The position numbers and the translations under genes are program-made. Under the pieces are notes generated by a model, which made no database searches, was not told where the DNA came from, and saw only the letters and a program-made list of their open reading frames with translations. This document shows, one piece after another, positions 1-8,800 of a stretch of DNA of 64,000 bases (positions are counted from its first letter, which is position 1; each line of letters starts with the position of its first letter). Source of the DNA: Paenibacillus sp. H1-7 (GTDB lineage: Bacteria; Bacillota; Bacilli; Paenibacillales; NBRC-103111). Location of the stretch: contig NZ_CP031168.1 in NCBI RefSeq assembly GCF_022354825.1, positions 1,861,501 through 1,925,500 of the forward strand, in the 5' to 3' direction.

Positions 1-536
1 TGCAGCGCGGCGCGATGCTGGTTGATGCCGACCGGATTGCCCGCGAGGTGGTAGAGCCCGGCAGCCCTGTATTAGCCCAAATCCGGGAACGGTTTGGCTC
101 CAAGGTGCTGCTGCCGGATGGCTCCCTTCACCGTAAAAAGCTGGGCGAAACGGTATTCGGCGACCCGCAGGCACGCAAAGATCTTGAAAGCATTATGCAC
201 CCTTCCATCCGTGCCCTCATGCGCGAGCGTATGAGCGAGTACGAGCGGCTTTATCCGGACAAGCTTGTCGTAGTGGACGTACCGCTGCTTTATGAGTCCG
301 GACTGCAGCATATGTACGAAGCCGTTATGGTGGTATACATACCAAGAACGTTACAACGACAAAGACTGATGCAGCGAGATGGGATATCGGAAGAGCAGGC
401 GGAAGCGCGTCTTGCGGCGCAAATGGATATCGAGCAGAAAAGAGCTCTGGCGGACGTTGTTATTGACAATCAGGGAACGCTTGCACAGACTGAGGAGCAG
501 GTGGAGGCTTTCTTAAGGGGAAGGAGGCTGCTATGA
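1..536 (+). CDS. coaE: Dephospho-CoA kinase, 5'-truncated by the window edge
   Basis: The reading frame is open from base 3, so the gene begins upstream; the ATP-binding P-loop lies outside the window. What remains (about 177 codons) begins with QRGAMLVDADRIAREVVEPG-type sequence, the conserved CoaE block after the P-loop, and continues with the lid region and the VPLLYESGL segment. CoaE phosphorylates the 3'-OH of dephospho-CoA, the last step of coenzyme A synthesis, in the cytoplasm. The stop codon overlaps the next start (ATGA), so it is translationally coupled to the transglycosylase gene. Confidence 0.95.
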   Translation, partial: QRGAMLVDADRIAREVVEPGSPVLAQIRERFGSKVLLPDGSLHRKKLGETVFGDPQARKDLESIMHPSIRALMRERMSEYERLYPDKLVVVDVPLLYESGLQHMYEAVMVVYIPRTLQRQRLMQRDGISEEQAEARLAAQMDIEQKRALADVVIDNQGTLAQTEEQVEAFLRGRRLL

Positions 537-1147
537 GCATCAGCTTTTGGCGGAAAAAACGAGTATTTGCTCTACTTTTCATAACTTTCGTCCTCCTCTT
601 GTTTATGAGCAGCGACACGGTAGGAAAGCTGCTATACCCAATCAAGTATGAAGAGGAAATCAGGCAGCATGCTGCCAAATACGAAGTGGACCCGCTATTG
701 GTTGCAGCTATTATCCGAGTCGAATCGAATTATAAAACGAACATTTCATCCAAAAAAGGCGCTTACGGCTTAATGCAGCTTATGCCCGACACTTCGGAAT
801 GGATTGTTGAGGCAGGACGTTTCCCGTCTTCGTATAAGGATGAGCTGGAAAAGCCTTCCGTCAGCATTCAGCTCGGAACGTGGTACCTCAGCTGGCTGCA
901 CAAGGAGTTTAACGGTAATACGGCCGCAGCCGTTGCAGGCTACAATGCGGGACAGGGTAAGGTGAACCGGTGGCTTCAAAATCAGGAGTGGGATGGAACG
1001 GTTCAGCGTTCCGATTTGATCCCTTATGGAGAAACGAGACATTACATTCAGCGCGTTTTGTATTATTATAATAAGTATCATACACTTTATGCAGAGGAAT
1101 GGGGCATCCCCCCTGAAAAGAAAAGAAGTATTGGACAGGCTCCCTAA
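533..1147 (+). CDS. Lytic transglycosylase, SLT-type, membrane-anchored
   Basis: 204 aa. A single N-terminal hydrophobic segment (residues about 10-27, VFALLFITFVLLLFM) serves as signal anchor, followed by an extracytoplasmic SLT domain: the catalytic Glu sits in AAIIRVESNY (about residue 64), followed by the family motifs GAYGLMQLMP and AGYNAGQGKVNRWL. Such enzymes cleave the MurNAc-GlcNAc bond of peptidoglycan with 1,6-anhydro ring formation. The start overlaps the coaE stop by 4 nt and has AAGGAGG upstream. The coaE-transglycosylase order is usual in Bacillales. The last codons overlap a terminator hairpin. Confidence 0.92.
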   Translation: MSISFWRKKRVFALLFITFVLLLFMSSDTVGKLLYPIKYEEEIRQHAAKYEVDPLLVAAIIRVESNYKTNISSKKGAYGLMQLMPDTSEWIVEAGRFPSSYKDELEKPSVSIQLGTWYLSWLHKEFNGNTAAAVAGYNAGQGKVNRWLQNQEWDGTVQRSDLIPYGETRHYIQRVLYYYNKYHTLYAEEWGIPPEKKRSIGQAP

Positions 1148-1170
1148 GGAACACTCTGTCCAATACTTCT
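1124..1170 (-). terminator. Intrinsic terminator between two convergent genes
   Basis: Perfect 15-bp stem (arms 1124-1138 and 1156-1170, AGAAGTATTGGACAG and its complement) with a 17-nt loop. On the minus strand it is followed by a T-rich tract (TTTCTTTTC), so it fits the spore-protein gene; the left arm lies inside the 3' end of the transglycosylase gene. Confidence 0.8.
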
Positions 1171-1180
1171 CTATCTGTCA

Positions 1181-1405
1181 TTATCGGCTGCCGCCAGCAA
1201 GTGTTTGCTCGGCGATTTGCACCAGGCGACGAGTAATGTGTCCCCCGATAGCACCAGTGTCACGAGTAGCCATGTTACCGTAGTAACCGTCTTGAGGAAT
1301 GGCGATACCCAATTCCTGAGCTACTTCGTATTTCAGTTGGTCCAAAGCTGCGTTAGCTTGTGGAACAACCAATTGGTTGCTGCTGCGAGATTGTCCTGCA
1401 CCCAT
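1181..1405 (-). CDS. Small acid-soluble spore protein, alpha/beta type
   Basis: 74 aa. It carries both SASP signatures: the N-terminal block around KYEVAQELGI, which contains the site cut by the germination protease GPR, and the C-terminal GGHITRRLVQ block. These proteins coat DNA in the forespore and force it into an A-like form that resists UV and heat. Start ATG follows CAAGGAGGTGAAC. A sigma-G-like promoter lies 30 bp upstream, consistent with forespore expression. It is monocistronic. Confidence 0.97.
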   Translation of the reverse strand: MGAGQSRSSNQLVVPQANAALDQLKYEVAQELGIAIPQDGYYGNMATRDTGAIGGHITRRLVQIAEQTLAGGSR

Positions 1406-1435
1406 GTCTGTTCACCTCCTTGTCGTTTGTAATCC

Positions 1436-1464
1436 TATTATGTGCTTTTCACTGAAGATCATTA
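1436..1464 (-). promoter_or_regulatory. Putative sigma-G promoter of the spore-protein gene
   Basis: On the minus strand a perfect CATAATA (-10, CATNNTA consensus) at 1436-1442 is preceded 17 nt upstream by TAATG, a 3/5 match to the forespore -35 element GHATR. The position fits the known regulation of sasp genes; the -35 match is weak. Confidence 0.6.
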
Positions 1465-1526
1465 CAGGGATTCGCTGGCAATAATTTATTCGATTACACC
1501 CGTGGAAGGGAGAGAAAGAGAAGGCC

Positions 1527-2009
1527 ATGAAGTGCCCATACTGTGACTATGCCGGAACGAAGGTATTGGATTCCCGTTCGGCCAATGAGAACAAATCGAT
1601 CCGACGCCGCAGGGAGTGCGAGAAGTGCACCAAACGATTTACAACCTTCGAAATGGTGGAGGAAACGCCGCTAATCGTTATCAAAAAAGACGGGAGCAGG
1701 GAGGAGTTCAGCCGGGAAAAAATGCTGCGCGGCTTGATCCGGGCTTGTGAGAAGCGTCCCGTATCCGTGGAGCAGCTCGACAAGATTGTTTCCGAGGTCG
1801 AGAAGCAGATCCGCAACACGGCGAGCGCTGAAGTAGACAGCCGGGAAATCGGGGAAATTGTCATGGAGCAGCTGTATCCCGTCGATGAGGTGGCGTACAT
1901 CCGGTTTGCTTCGGTGTACCGTCAATTCAAGGATATCAACATGTTCATGAGAGAGCTGACGGACATTTTGTCCAAGCATCAGGTTCAGGTAGGGGAAGAT
2001 AAAAAATAA
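1527..2009 (+). CDS. nrdR: Transcriptional repressor NrdR
   Basis: 160 aa, the family's usual length plus a few C-terminal residues. The N-terminal zinc ribbon has the pattern CPYC...C-x2-C ([17 protein letters not shown], then [15 protein letters not shown]), followed by an ATP-cone domain ([20 protein letters not shown]). NrdR senses the dATP/ATP balance through the ATP cone and represses ribonucleotide reductase genes. The ATG follows GAGAAAGAGAAGG. It is monocistronic with its own terminator. Confidence 0.97.
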   Translation: MKCPYCDYAGTKVLDSRSANENKSIRRRRECEKCTKRFTTFEMVEETPLIVIKKDGSREEFSREKMLRGLIRACEKRPVSVEQLDKIVSEVEKQIRNTASAEVDSREIGEIVMEQLYPVDEVAYIRFASVYRQFKDINMFMRELTDILSKHQVQVGEDKK

Positions 2010-2073
2010 ATCACAGGTGCAGAGAGTCAACATGTAGGATGACGAGCTCAATGCACCTGTGATTTTATTTTTT
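2008..2073 (+). terminator. Terminator of nrdR
   Basis: 14-bp stem AAATCACAGGTGCA (2008-2021) with its complement (2052-2065), a 30-nt loop, and a T-rich tail TATTTTTTT. The stem begins at the stop codon. Confidence 0.85.
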
Positions 2074-2110
2074 AGGAGACGGGCGGAGTGAATGCCGCCG
2101 CGTCATAGAA

Positions 2111-3991
2111 TTAGACCATGATTTTGCAAATATCGTTAGTGAATTCAACCGGATCCTGAAGCGGTAAGCCTTCAATCAACAGCGCCTGGTTGTACAGCAG
2201 GGCGGTATACAGATTGAGCTTTTCCTTGTCTTTGGCGTAGGAATCCTTCAGTGATTCGAATACCGCATGATGGACGTTGATTTCGAGCACCTTATCCGCT
2301 TTGACATCCGGATTGTTCGGCATCGCCCGCAAAATTTTCTCCATCTCGATCGTCACTTCGCCTTCCGTGGAAAGGCAAACCGGATGAGACTTCAATCTTT
2401 TGGAAGCCTTGACCGTCTTGACTTTGCCGGACAGCTGGGAAGTCATATACTCGAACAGCTCTTTATTCTCGTTCTTCTCGGATTCGTTGAGCTCTTTTTC
2501 CTCATCCGCTTCGATGCCGAGATCGCTGCTCGAAACCGATCTGAATTCTTTTTCCTTATAATTGATCAGCATTTTGATCGCGAATTCGTCGATGTCGTCA
2601 GTGAAATACAAGATCTCGTAGCCTTTCTCCGCTACAAGCTCCGTCTGAGGAAGCTTCTCGATCCGTTCGTTCGATTCGCCGGAAGCGTAGTAAATGTATT
2701 TTTGATCCTCAGGCATTCTCGCAACGTACTCATCCAGCGTAACGAGCTTTTTCTCCTTGGAGGAGTAGAACATCAGCAAGTCCTGCAGCACGTCTTTGTG
2801 CTGGCCGTAGTCGCTGTATACGCCGAATTTGAGCTGGCGGCCGAACGATTTGTAGAATTGCTCGTACTTCTCCCGCTCGTCCTTCAGTATGCTTTGCAGC
2901 TGGCTCTTGATTTTGCTTGCGATGTTTTTCGCGATAAGCTTCAACTGTCTGTCATGCTGCAGCATTTCCCGCGAAATGTTCAGCGACAAGCTTTCCGAGT
3001 CGACCATCCCTTTGACGAAGCTGAAATGATCAGGGAGCAGATCGGCACATTTGTTCATGATCAGCACGCCGTTGGCGTACAGCTCCAGACCTTTTTCAAA
3101 CTCTCTGGAGTAGTAATCGAACGGAATGTTTTCCGGAATATACAGGATAGCTTGATAGACGACCGCTCCGTCCGCGCTGATGTGAAGGTGCTTGAGCGGC
3201 TTATCGAAGCCGTAATGCTTCTCGTGGTAAAAATTCTCGTAATCTTCCTGTGTAAGCTCGCTTTTATTTTTTCTCCAGATCGGCACCATACTATTGACGT
3301 GCTGTTCTTCTTCGTAATCCTCGAACTCGTTGTCGGAGCCTTCCTTCGGTCTACTGCCCTTAATATCCATCTTGATCGGGTAGCGGATGAAGTCGGAATA
3401 CTTCTTGATAATGGCTCTCAGACGATACTGCTCCAAATACTCGTCGTAGCTCTCGTCTTCCGTATTATCTTTAATTTGCAGCGTAATTTCCGTACCTACG
3501 GAATCTTTGTCCCAAGGCTCAATGGTGTAGCCTTCTGCGCCGGTCGATTCCCATTTGTAGGCGCTGTCCGCACCCAACGCTTTGCTGACGACCGTAACCT
3601 TGTCCGCTACCATAAAAGCGGAGTAAAATCCAACGCCGAATTGCCCGATAATGTTGTGGCCGTCTTTGGCTTCGTTTTCTTTCTTGAAGGCAAGAGAGCC
3701 GCTCTTGGCGATAACGCCGAGATTGTTTTCCAGCTCTTCCTTGGTCATGCCGATACCGGTATCGCGGAGCGTCAACGTGCGGTTCTCTTTGTCCGCAGTG
3801 ACCTTGATGTAATAGCTGTCTTGGTCGAAAACGAGCTTGTCATCCGTTAATGCTTTATAGTAAATCTTATCGATAGCATCGCTCGCGTTGGATATCAGTT
3901 CTCTTAGAAAAATCTCTTTTTGCGTATAAATCGAGTTGATCATCATTTCCAGCAGTCGTTTGGATTCCGCCTGGAACTGTTTCTTTTCCAT
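2111..3991 (-). CDS. htpG: Molecular chaperone HtpG (Hsp90)
   Basis: 626 aa, full length. The N-terminal GHKL ATPase domain shows [19 protein letters not shown] and [13 protein letters not shown]; the middle and C-terminal dimerisation domains follow. Cytosolic ATP-dependent chaperone. The start follows AAGGAGAGATC. Upstream lie a near-consensus sigma-A promoter and a CIRCE operator, which implies control by HrcA; this differs from Bacillus subtilis htpG, which is not in the HrcA/CIRCE class. Confidence 0.98.
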   Translation of the reverse strand: MEKKQFQAESKRLLEMMINSIYTQKEIFLRELISNASDAIDKIYYKALTDDKLVFDQDSYYIKVTADKENRTLTLRDTGIGMTKEELENNLGVIAKSGSLAFKKENEAKDGHNIIGQFGVGFYSAFMVADKVTVVSKALGADSAYKWESTGAEGYTIEPWDKDSVGTEITLQIKDNTEDESYDEYLEQYRLRAIIKKYSDFIRYPIKMDIKGSRPKEGSDNEFEDYEEEQHVNSMVPIWRKNKSELTQEDYENFYHEKHYGFDKPLKHLHISADGAVVYQAILYIPENIPFDYYSREFEKGLELYANGVLIMNKCADLLPDHFSFVKGMVDSESLSLNISREMLQHDRQLKLIAKNIASKIKSQLQSILKDEREKYEQFYKSFGRQLKFGVYSDYGQHKDVLQDLLMFYSSKEKKLVTLDEYVARMPEDQKYIYYASGESNERIEKLPQTELVAEKGYEILYFTDDIDEFAIKMLINYKEKEFRSVSSSDLGIEADEEKELNESEKNENKELFEYMTSQLSGKVKTVKASKRLKSHPVCLSTEGEVTIEMEKILRAMPNNPDVKADKVLEINVHHAVFESLKDSYAKDKEKLNLYTALLYNQALLIEGLPLQDPVEFTNDICKIMV

Positions 3992-4042
3992 TATGATCTC
4001 TCCTTATTGATATGGTCCGATGCTATGGGGGTTACGGCAAAA

Positions 4043-4069
4043 TTAGCACTCTCACTCTTCGAGTGCTAC
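4043..4069 (-). promoter_or_regulatory. CIRCE operator (HrcA site) of htpG
   Basis: TTAGCACTC at 4043-4051, a 9-nt spacer, and GAGTGCTAC at 4061-4069. This matches the CIRCE consensus TTAGCACTC-N9-GAGTGCTAA in 17 of 18 positions. It lies just downstream of the -10 box of the htpG promoter, at or near the transcription start. Confidence 0.92.
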
Positions 4070-4077
4070 TCACTAAT

Positions 4078-4106
4078 TTTATATCATTCCTCGTTTTTAA
4101 TGTCAA
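4078..4106 (-). promoter_or_regulatory. Sigma-A promoter of htpG
   Basis: On the minus strand TTGACA (4101-4106) is separated by 17 nt from TATAAA (4078-4083). The CIRCE element begins 8 bp further downstream. Confidence 0.85.
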
Positions 4107-4169
4107 TACAAGGGAAAAAAGGACATTCTATGATCTATCATTTCCTTAAAAAATTTTTAATAAAGGGAC

Positions 4170-4198
4170 TTGCATTTTCTTGAACTGTTTTATATAAT
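4170..4198 (+). promoter_or_regulatory. Sigma-A promoter of the tRNA-Ala gene
   Basis: TTGCAT (4170-4175), 17-nt spacer, TATAAT (4193-4198). The mature tRNA 5' end is 19 bp downstream of the -10 box, so the leader is only about 10 nt. Confidence 0.8.
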
Positions 4199-4216
4199 AA
4201 ATCATGTTCTCGTTAC

Positions 4217-4289
4217 GGGGCCTTAGCTCAGCTGGGAGAGCGCATCGCTGGCAGCGATGAGGTCAGGGGTTCGATCCCCCTAGGCTCCA
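4217..4289 (+). tRNA. tRNA-Ala (anticodon GGC)
   Basis: Complete cloverleaf of 73 nt: acceptor GGGGCCT pairs with AGGCTCC, discriminator A, anticodon stem CATCG/CGATG with loop CTGGCAG (anticodon GGC at positions 34-36), T-arm with GGTTCGATCC. No CCA is encoded. The G-U pair at position 3:70, the alanine identity element, is present. It stands alone, and its last 15 nt plus one flanking T recur six times downstream. Confidence 0.97.
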
Positions 4290-4290
4290 T

Positions 4291-4330
4291 AAAAAAAGCG
4301 TCACTACGATTAACGTAGTGGCGTTTTTTT
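4291..4330 (+). terminator. Type A terminator, copy 1 (tRNA-Ala terminator)
   Basis: A7 tract, stem GCGTCACTACG pairing with CGTAGTGGCG(T) through G-U pairs, then T7; could act in both directions. It starts 1 nt after the tRNA. Confidence 0.88.
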
Positions 4331-4490
4331 ATTGCCGTAATGGGGGAGCGAACCCCTGAAAGGGGGGCGTCCCGCGCACAGGGAGCGAAGCGGACGAGCA
4401 CGGCGTTTGAATCTACCGCTAGGATCTGCATCGTCGGGTAGGCATCGTCAGCAAGCTAAATGAAGATTCATACATCCCCCTAGGCTCCAT

Positions 4491-4532
4491 AAGAAAATCC
4501 TCGGAACCATTAGGGTTCCGGGGATTTTTTTT
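4491..4532 (+). terminator. Type B terminator, copy 1
   Basis: Stem AATCCTCGGAACC / GGTTCCGGGGATT with loop ATTAG, then T8. Directly follows the second copy of the tRNA 3' end. Confidence 0.85.
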
Positions 4533-4712
4533 GAGCCAGCGGGGCCGAACCCCGAGGGTTCAGTCCGCGCGGACGGAATGGATGAATAATCATCGGAGTA
4601 AAGCTTCGAGTGGAGGAGCACGGCGTTGAATTCTACGGCTAAGGTTGTCATCGGTGAGTTGTCATAGTAAGCAATATAATGAGGAGAATTCATACATCCC
4701 CCTAGGCTCCAT

Positions 4713-4752
4713 AAAAAAAGCGTCACTACGATTAACGTAGTGGCGTTTTTTT
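4713..4752 (+). terminator. Type A terminator, copy 2
   Basis: Identical to copy 1; follows the third copy of the tRNA 3' end. Confidence 0.85.
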
Positions 4753-4912
4753 ATTGCCGTAATGGGGGAGCGAACCCCTGAAAGGGGGGCGTCCCGCGCG
4801 CAGGGAGCGAAGGGGACGAGCACGGCGTTTGAATCTACCGCTAGGATCTGCATCGTCGGGTAGGCTTCGTCAGCAAACTAAATGAAGATTCATACATCCC
4901 CCTAGGCTCCAT

Positions 4913-4953
4913 AAGAAAATCCTCAGAACCATTAGGGTTCCGGGGATTTTTTT
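4913..4953 (+). terminator. Type B terminator, copy 2
   Basis: As type B copy 1 with one stem change (CTCAGAACC), then T7; follows the fourth tRNA 3'-end copy. Confidence 0.82.
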
Positions 4954-5133
4954 GAGCCAGCGGGGCCGAACCCCGAGGGTTCAGTCCGCGCGGACGGAAT
5001 GGATGAATAATCATCGGAGTAAAGCTTCAAGTGGAGGAGCACGGCGTTGAATTTTACCGCTAAGGTTGTCATCGGTGAGTTGTCATCGTAAGCAATATAA
5101 TGAGGAGAGTTCATACATCCCCCTAGGCTCCAT

Positions 5134-5173
5134 AAAAAAAGCGTCACTACGATTAACGTAGTGGCGTTTTTTT
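5134..5173 (+). terminator. Type A terminator, copy 3
   Basis: Identical to type A copy 1; follows the fifth tRNA 3'-end copy. Confidence 0.85.
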
Positions 5174-5334
5174 ATTGCCGTAATGGGGGAGCGAACCCCT
5201 GAAAGGGGGGCGTCCCGCGCACAGGGAGCGAAGCGGACGAGCACGGCGTCTGAATCTACCGCTAGGATCTGCATCGTCGGGTAGGCTTCGTCAGCAAGTT
5301 AAAATGAAGATTCATACATCCCCCTAGGCTCCAT

Positions 5335-5374
5335 AAAAAAAGCGTCACTACGATTAACGTAGTGGCGTTTTTTT
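5335..5374 (+). terminator. Type A terminator, copy 4
   Basis: Identical to type A copy 1; follows the sixth tRNA 3'-end copy, breaking the A-B alternation. Confidence 0.85.
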
Positions 5375-5534
5375 ATTGCCGTAATGGGGGAGCGAACCCC
5401 TGAAAGGGGGGCGTCCTGCGCACATGGAGCGAAGCGGACGAGCACGGCGTTTGAATTTACCGCTAGGATCTGCATCGTCGGGTAGGCTTCGTCAGCAAGA
5501 TAAATGAAGATTCATACATCCCCCTAGGCTCCAT

Positions 5535-5576
5535 AAGAAAATCCTCGGAACCATTAGGGTTCCGGGGATTTTTTTT
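5535..5576 (+). terminator. Type B terminator, copy 3
   Basis: Identical to type B copy 1; follows the seventh tRNA 3'-end copy. The unit body behind it stops matching near 5650. Confidence 0.85.
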
Positions 5577-5765
5577 GAGCCAGCGGGGCCGAACCCCGAG
5601 GGTTCAGTCCGCGCGGACGTAATGGATGAATGAGCATCGGAGTAAAGCTTCAATTTCCTTTCACTTTTCCCATAGGTCCGGGACGCACTCTCTGCAAGCC
5701 GGGAAATCGCTTCTGTTACGATGAATGCAAATAAAAGCTACAAAAAAAATCGATGGAGGCGTAGA

Positions 5766-6581
5766 ATGGAAACAAATGCAGGAAGTAAAGGAGAAGTGCT
5801 TGGAATCGTATTTCGATTTTTTGCCGTTGTATTCGCGGCTGCCGGGCTAATCATGCTGCAGGGATTATCCGAAGCGCTGGAGCCTTGGGTTCGCTCCCCC
5901 CTGGCCTCAACACCGCTCCCGGAACAATTACGGTTCCATGCCGCATCCCATGGAGCATTGATCGGCATTCTGTTCAGCATAAGCTTGTTGGCTATGCTAA
6001 AGTCTCCGCTTGACAAGCCGCTGTTGCTTCATTTTTATTTTGTCGGGCATCTTATTTTCCTCGGTACTCTTCTGCTGACGGATCCGGCGCTCGCTATGCA
6101 AACATTTTTCGTTTTTATTCTATTTGCCGTGGTGCTTGGGGTTTTGTTCGCAGTTTATCCTAAACGTCGTGAGATGCTCCGCCCAAGAGAACCGAAAACA
6201 ATCAACCGGACGCTGCTCATCATGACCGGGATTGCCCTGCTGGGGCTGCTGCCTTTTATGGTCCATGGAGCCATTGGACAAATCAGCGACAGTGAAATGC
6301 AGTTTCGTTGGGGCGAAGGCACCGCACTTGGCCTGACGCTTCTCTATTCCGGCTACTTGACGGCAACTTCGCGGACTGGATCCCGCACGCTGGGGATTCT
6401 TCAAGGGCTTTCCTATATTTACATGGGGGCCGCTTCGATTACCCTGCCGGATTATCCGGGCAGTTGGGGATTCATAGGCGGGGCGGCGGCAATGATATAC
6501 GGCTTAGTCTATGGAGCAACCGTATTGCGACAGCTGGGACCCGGCTCCACCTTACGGCACCCTCATTCGATTCAATCATGA
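5766..6581 (+). CDS. Integral membrane protein of unknown function
   Basis: 271 aa from the ATG at 5766, which has GGAGG 6 nt upstream; an in-frame ATG at 5721 lacks one. About seven to eight hydrophobic segments (for example VFRFFAVVFAAAGLIML, ALIGILFSISLLAML, FVFILFAVVLGVLFAV, LLIMTGIALLGLLPF) and short loops; no catalytic motif recognised. It lies 28 nt ahead of the histidine kinase gene and is probably cotranscribed with the two-component system, so it may be an accessory sensor or target. Function not recognised. Confidence 0.8.
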   Translation: METNAGSKGEVLGIVFRFFAVVFAAAGLIMLQGLSEALEPWVRSPLASTPLPEQLRFHAASHGALIGILFSISLLAMLKSPLDKPLLLHFYFVGHLIFLGTLLLTDPALAMQTFFVFILFAVVLGVLFAVYPKRREMLRPREPKTINRTLLIMTGIALLGLLPFMVHGAIGQISDSEMQFRWGEGTALGLTLLYSGYLTATSRTGSRTLGILQGLSYIYMGAASITLPDYPGSWGFIGGAAAMIYGLVYGATVLRQLGPGSTLRHPHSIQS

Positions 6582-6609
6582 GCGGACTATTGCATAAGGG
6601 TGAGAATCT

Positions 6610-8799
6610 ATGATGATATCGAGAAACAATTCGAGGCTGCATGAAGCGCAAGGCGGCTGCCACCTTCTCAGGTGGCGGTCTGCTTTGCACTTTGGAACAT
6701 TTATGCTTTGCGCGGTTTATGCTGGACTATTTCTTTGGAAAATTCCTTCTTACTATGTCTATTTAAGAGACGATTGTCTGAGGACTGCATGCAAATATAG
6801 CGTCTTGACCCCGCTTTCGGCAGATATCGTCAACCGACTGGGCCTTTCGCGCAGCGGTTTTGCAGGACTCTATACCGGGATTAGCCTTACCGACTTTCTC
6901 ATCTACTTTGCAACCGCAGTCATCATCCTTCGCAAGCGGCCGAAGGAACCGATGTCCTGGGTCGCCGCAATTGCACTGATTTCCTTCCATACATCCAGCT
7001 TCATAGTTATTCAATGGGCACAGCTGGGATGGCTGACGAGCTTCCTGAACGATCTGTCGATGTTAGCGTTTGTCCTTTTTCTGACGCTGTTCCCGAACGG
7101 AAAAATCGTCAACAAGCCGATGTTTTGGATGGTCGTCGCGCTTGCCGTCTTAAGAAACATCTCCTGGTATTTTCCGGAGCAGCCCTGGGGAGCCGCGCAA
7201 TGGCCGATCTGGCTGACGCTGCTGTGGATGCTGCTGCTTTACGGTACGATCATCTGGAATCAATTCATCCGATACCGCGTTTATGCACAAGTTGCCGAGA
7301 AGCAGCAGACCAAGTGGGTACTGTATGGCCTGTTTCTATCGATTATGTTCCTGCTCGCAGTATCGACCGCTCCGTTGCTCTATGACAGTCAGTTTTACCA
7401 AACGGCTCAACCTGCGGCCATGTTTGCACTGGATGTCGCTGTTTTGCTCGGGATGCTGCCGATTCCGGTTACGCTTGGCATCTCGATGCTGCGGAGGCGG
7501 CTGTGGGATATCGACCCGATCGTCAATCGTACACTTGTATATGGCGGCCTGAGCGCTGTCATCATTACACTATATTCACTGACGGTGTGGTATCTCTCCG
7601 TTCTCTTTCAGTCGGATCCGAATATGATCTTCTCGATTATCGGTGCGGGCATTGTGGCCGTCGTGTTCGCCCCTTTGAAGGAAAAGCTTCAACGTGGTAT
7701 TAACCGGCTTGTTTATGGAGTTCAGACCGATCCCTTCTCCATCTTGGAGGAACTCGGCAATCGGTTGAAGGAGCCGTCGTCGCCGGAGGCGGTGCTTGAC
7801 ATCGTCGTCCGAACTGTGAAGGATTCGCTTCACCTTCCCTATGCTGCCATTCAGGTGACGCATCAAGGCGAAGCGCTGCGTGTCGCCTCGATTGGGCATG
7901 AGGATGAAGGGAAAGTTTCGCAACTTCCGCTGGTCGCCGGCGGTCAAGAGCTCGGCTCTTTGTTCGTTTGCACTCGCGGGCCGGAAGAGAGCTTTAGTGA
8001 CGCTGACTGGAAGCTGCTGCATGTCCTTGCGCGGCAAGCAGGTGCGGTTGTCCAAGGCGTTAAGCAGACGATGGACATTCGAATGCTATTGGGTGATTTG
8101 CAGGAGACGCGGGAGCAGCTTATTTTCGCACGGGAAGAAGAGCGCCGGTCGATGCGCAAAAACTTGCATGACGATATTGCGCCAAGGCTGGCGGCCATGC
8201 GCTTGACCGCTGCCCTGGTCGTCGATTGGATACAGAAAGATCCGAATAAAGCGATCGACATTATGAACAAGTTTAAGAAGGACATTGGGGAAACCGTAGA
8301 CGAAATTAGAGGGATCGTATATGATTTAAGACCGCAAGCGCTCGATGAGCTTGGACTAAGCGGCGCGATCAGGCAGCGCGTTGATCAGCTGCAGCAGCTG
8401 CATCAGGTAAGGGACATCGTGGCCGCAGTACCGCTTCACATCGAGTTGGATTTGCCGGAGCAGTTGCCCTTGCTGCCAGCTGCAGTTGAGGTCGGCGCCT
8501 ACCGGATCGTGACAGAGGCTTTGTTGAATGTTGTAAAACATGCGCAGGCGAGCCATTGTTTAGTCCGAATCGCCCTTCAAGAAGATGATTGCACGTTGAA
8601 GCTCGACATTATCGACAACGGAATCGGGCTTGGCTGCAGCACAAGACCAACGGAAGGCGGACTTGGGCTGTTCTCGCTTCGGGAACGGGCAGAAGAATTG
8701 GGAGGCGGCTGTACGATTGCGAATGCCGATGCAGGCGGCACGCATGTATCCGCCGCGCTGCCGCTGCGAACAGGAATCATCAGAGGAGGTAGTATTTAA
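6610..8799 (+). CDS. Membrane sensor histidine kinase, NarL/ComP class
   Basis: 729 aa. The N-terminal half is a polytopic sensor: a first membrane helix (about residues 20-45), an outside loop with two Cys, then six or more helices to about residue 350. A GAF-like region (about 370-480) follows. The HisKA_3 dimerisation domain has EERRSMRKNLHDD with the phospho-accepting His at 520, and the HATPase_c domain shows EALLNVVKHA, DNGIGL and GGLGLFSLRERAEELGG. It autophosphorylates and passes the phosphate to the response regulator encoded 1 nt downstream. The architecture resembles ComP of Bacillus competence, but the ligand cannot be read from sequence and no comX/comQ is nearby. Confidence 0.93.
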   Translation: MMISRNNSRLHEAQGGCHLLRWRSALHFGTFMLCAVYAGLFLWKIPSYYVYLRDDCLRTACKYSVLTPLSADIVNRLGLSRSGFAGLYTGISLTDFLIYFATAVIILRKRPKEPMSWVAAIALISFHTSSFIVIQWAQLGWLTSFLNDLSMLAFVLFLTLFPNGKIVNKPMFWMVVALAVLRNISWYFPEQPWGAAQWPIWLTLLWMLLLYGTIIWNQFIRYRVYAQVAEKQQTKWVLYGLFLSIMFLLAVSTAPLLYDSQFYQTAQPAAMFALDVAVLLGMLPIPVTLGISMLRRRLWDIDPIVNRTLVYGGLSAVIITLYSLTVWYLSVLFQSDPNMIFSIIGAGIVAVVFAPLKEKLQRGINRLVYGVQTDPFSILEELGNRLKEPSSPEAVLDIVVRTVKDSLHLPYAAIQVTHQGEALRVASIGHEDEGKVSQLPLVAGGQELGSLFVCTRGPEESFSDADWKLLHVLARQAGAVVQGVKQTMDIRMLLGDLQETREQLIFAREEERRSMRKNLHDDIAPRLAAMRLTAALVVDWIQKDPNKAIDIMNKFKKDIGETVDEIRGIVYDLRPQALDELGLSGAIRQRVDQLQQLHQVRDIVAAVPLHIELDLPEQLPLLPAAVEVGAYRIVTEALLNVVKHAQASHCLVRIALQEDDCTLKLDIIDNGIGLGCSTRPTEGGLGLFSLRERAEELGGGCTIANADAGGTHVSAALPLRTGIIRGGSI

Positions 8800-8800
8800 A

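Larger units (their letters stand above)
4275..5650 (+). repeat. Tandem array of tRNA-3'-end/terminator units (A-B-A-B-A-A-B')
   Basis: The 16-mer TCCCCCTAGGCTCCAT, i.e. the 3' end of the tRNA-Ala gene plus one base, occurs at 4275, 4475, 4697, 4897, 5118, 5319 and 5519. Each copy is followed at once by an intrinsic terminator of type A (AAAAAAAGCGTCACTACG stem) or type B (AATCCTCGGAACC stem) and then by a body of about 150-170 nt. A units are 200-201 bp and B units 221-222 bp; the last B unit is cut off near 5650. A and B bodies differ at first but share their second half (GAGCACGGCGTT...AATGAAGATTCATACAT). Copies of one type are nearly identical, so the array is recent or homogenised. Minus-strand frames recur in each unit but lack ribosome-binding sites. 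Confidence 0.95.

Noticed and set aside
2267..3850. 527-codon plus-strand frame opposite htpG
   Set aside because: Exact antisense shadow of a well-conserved gene; composition is the mirror of htpG codons.
4228..5274. Repeated minus-strand frames of 63-92 codons in the tRNA array, all reading LAVDSNAVLV-like sequence
   Set aside because: They cross terminators and the tRNA, have no ribosome-binding sites and exist only because the DNA units are nearly identical.
4275..5650. CRISPR array
   Set aside because: The 16-bp repeats are 200-222 bp apart, the intervening sequence is itself repeated and no cas genes are present.
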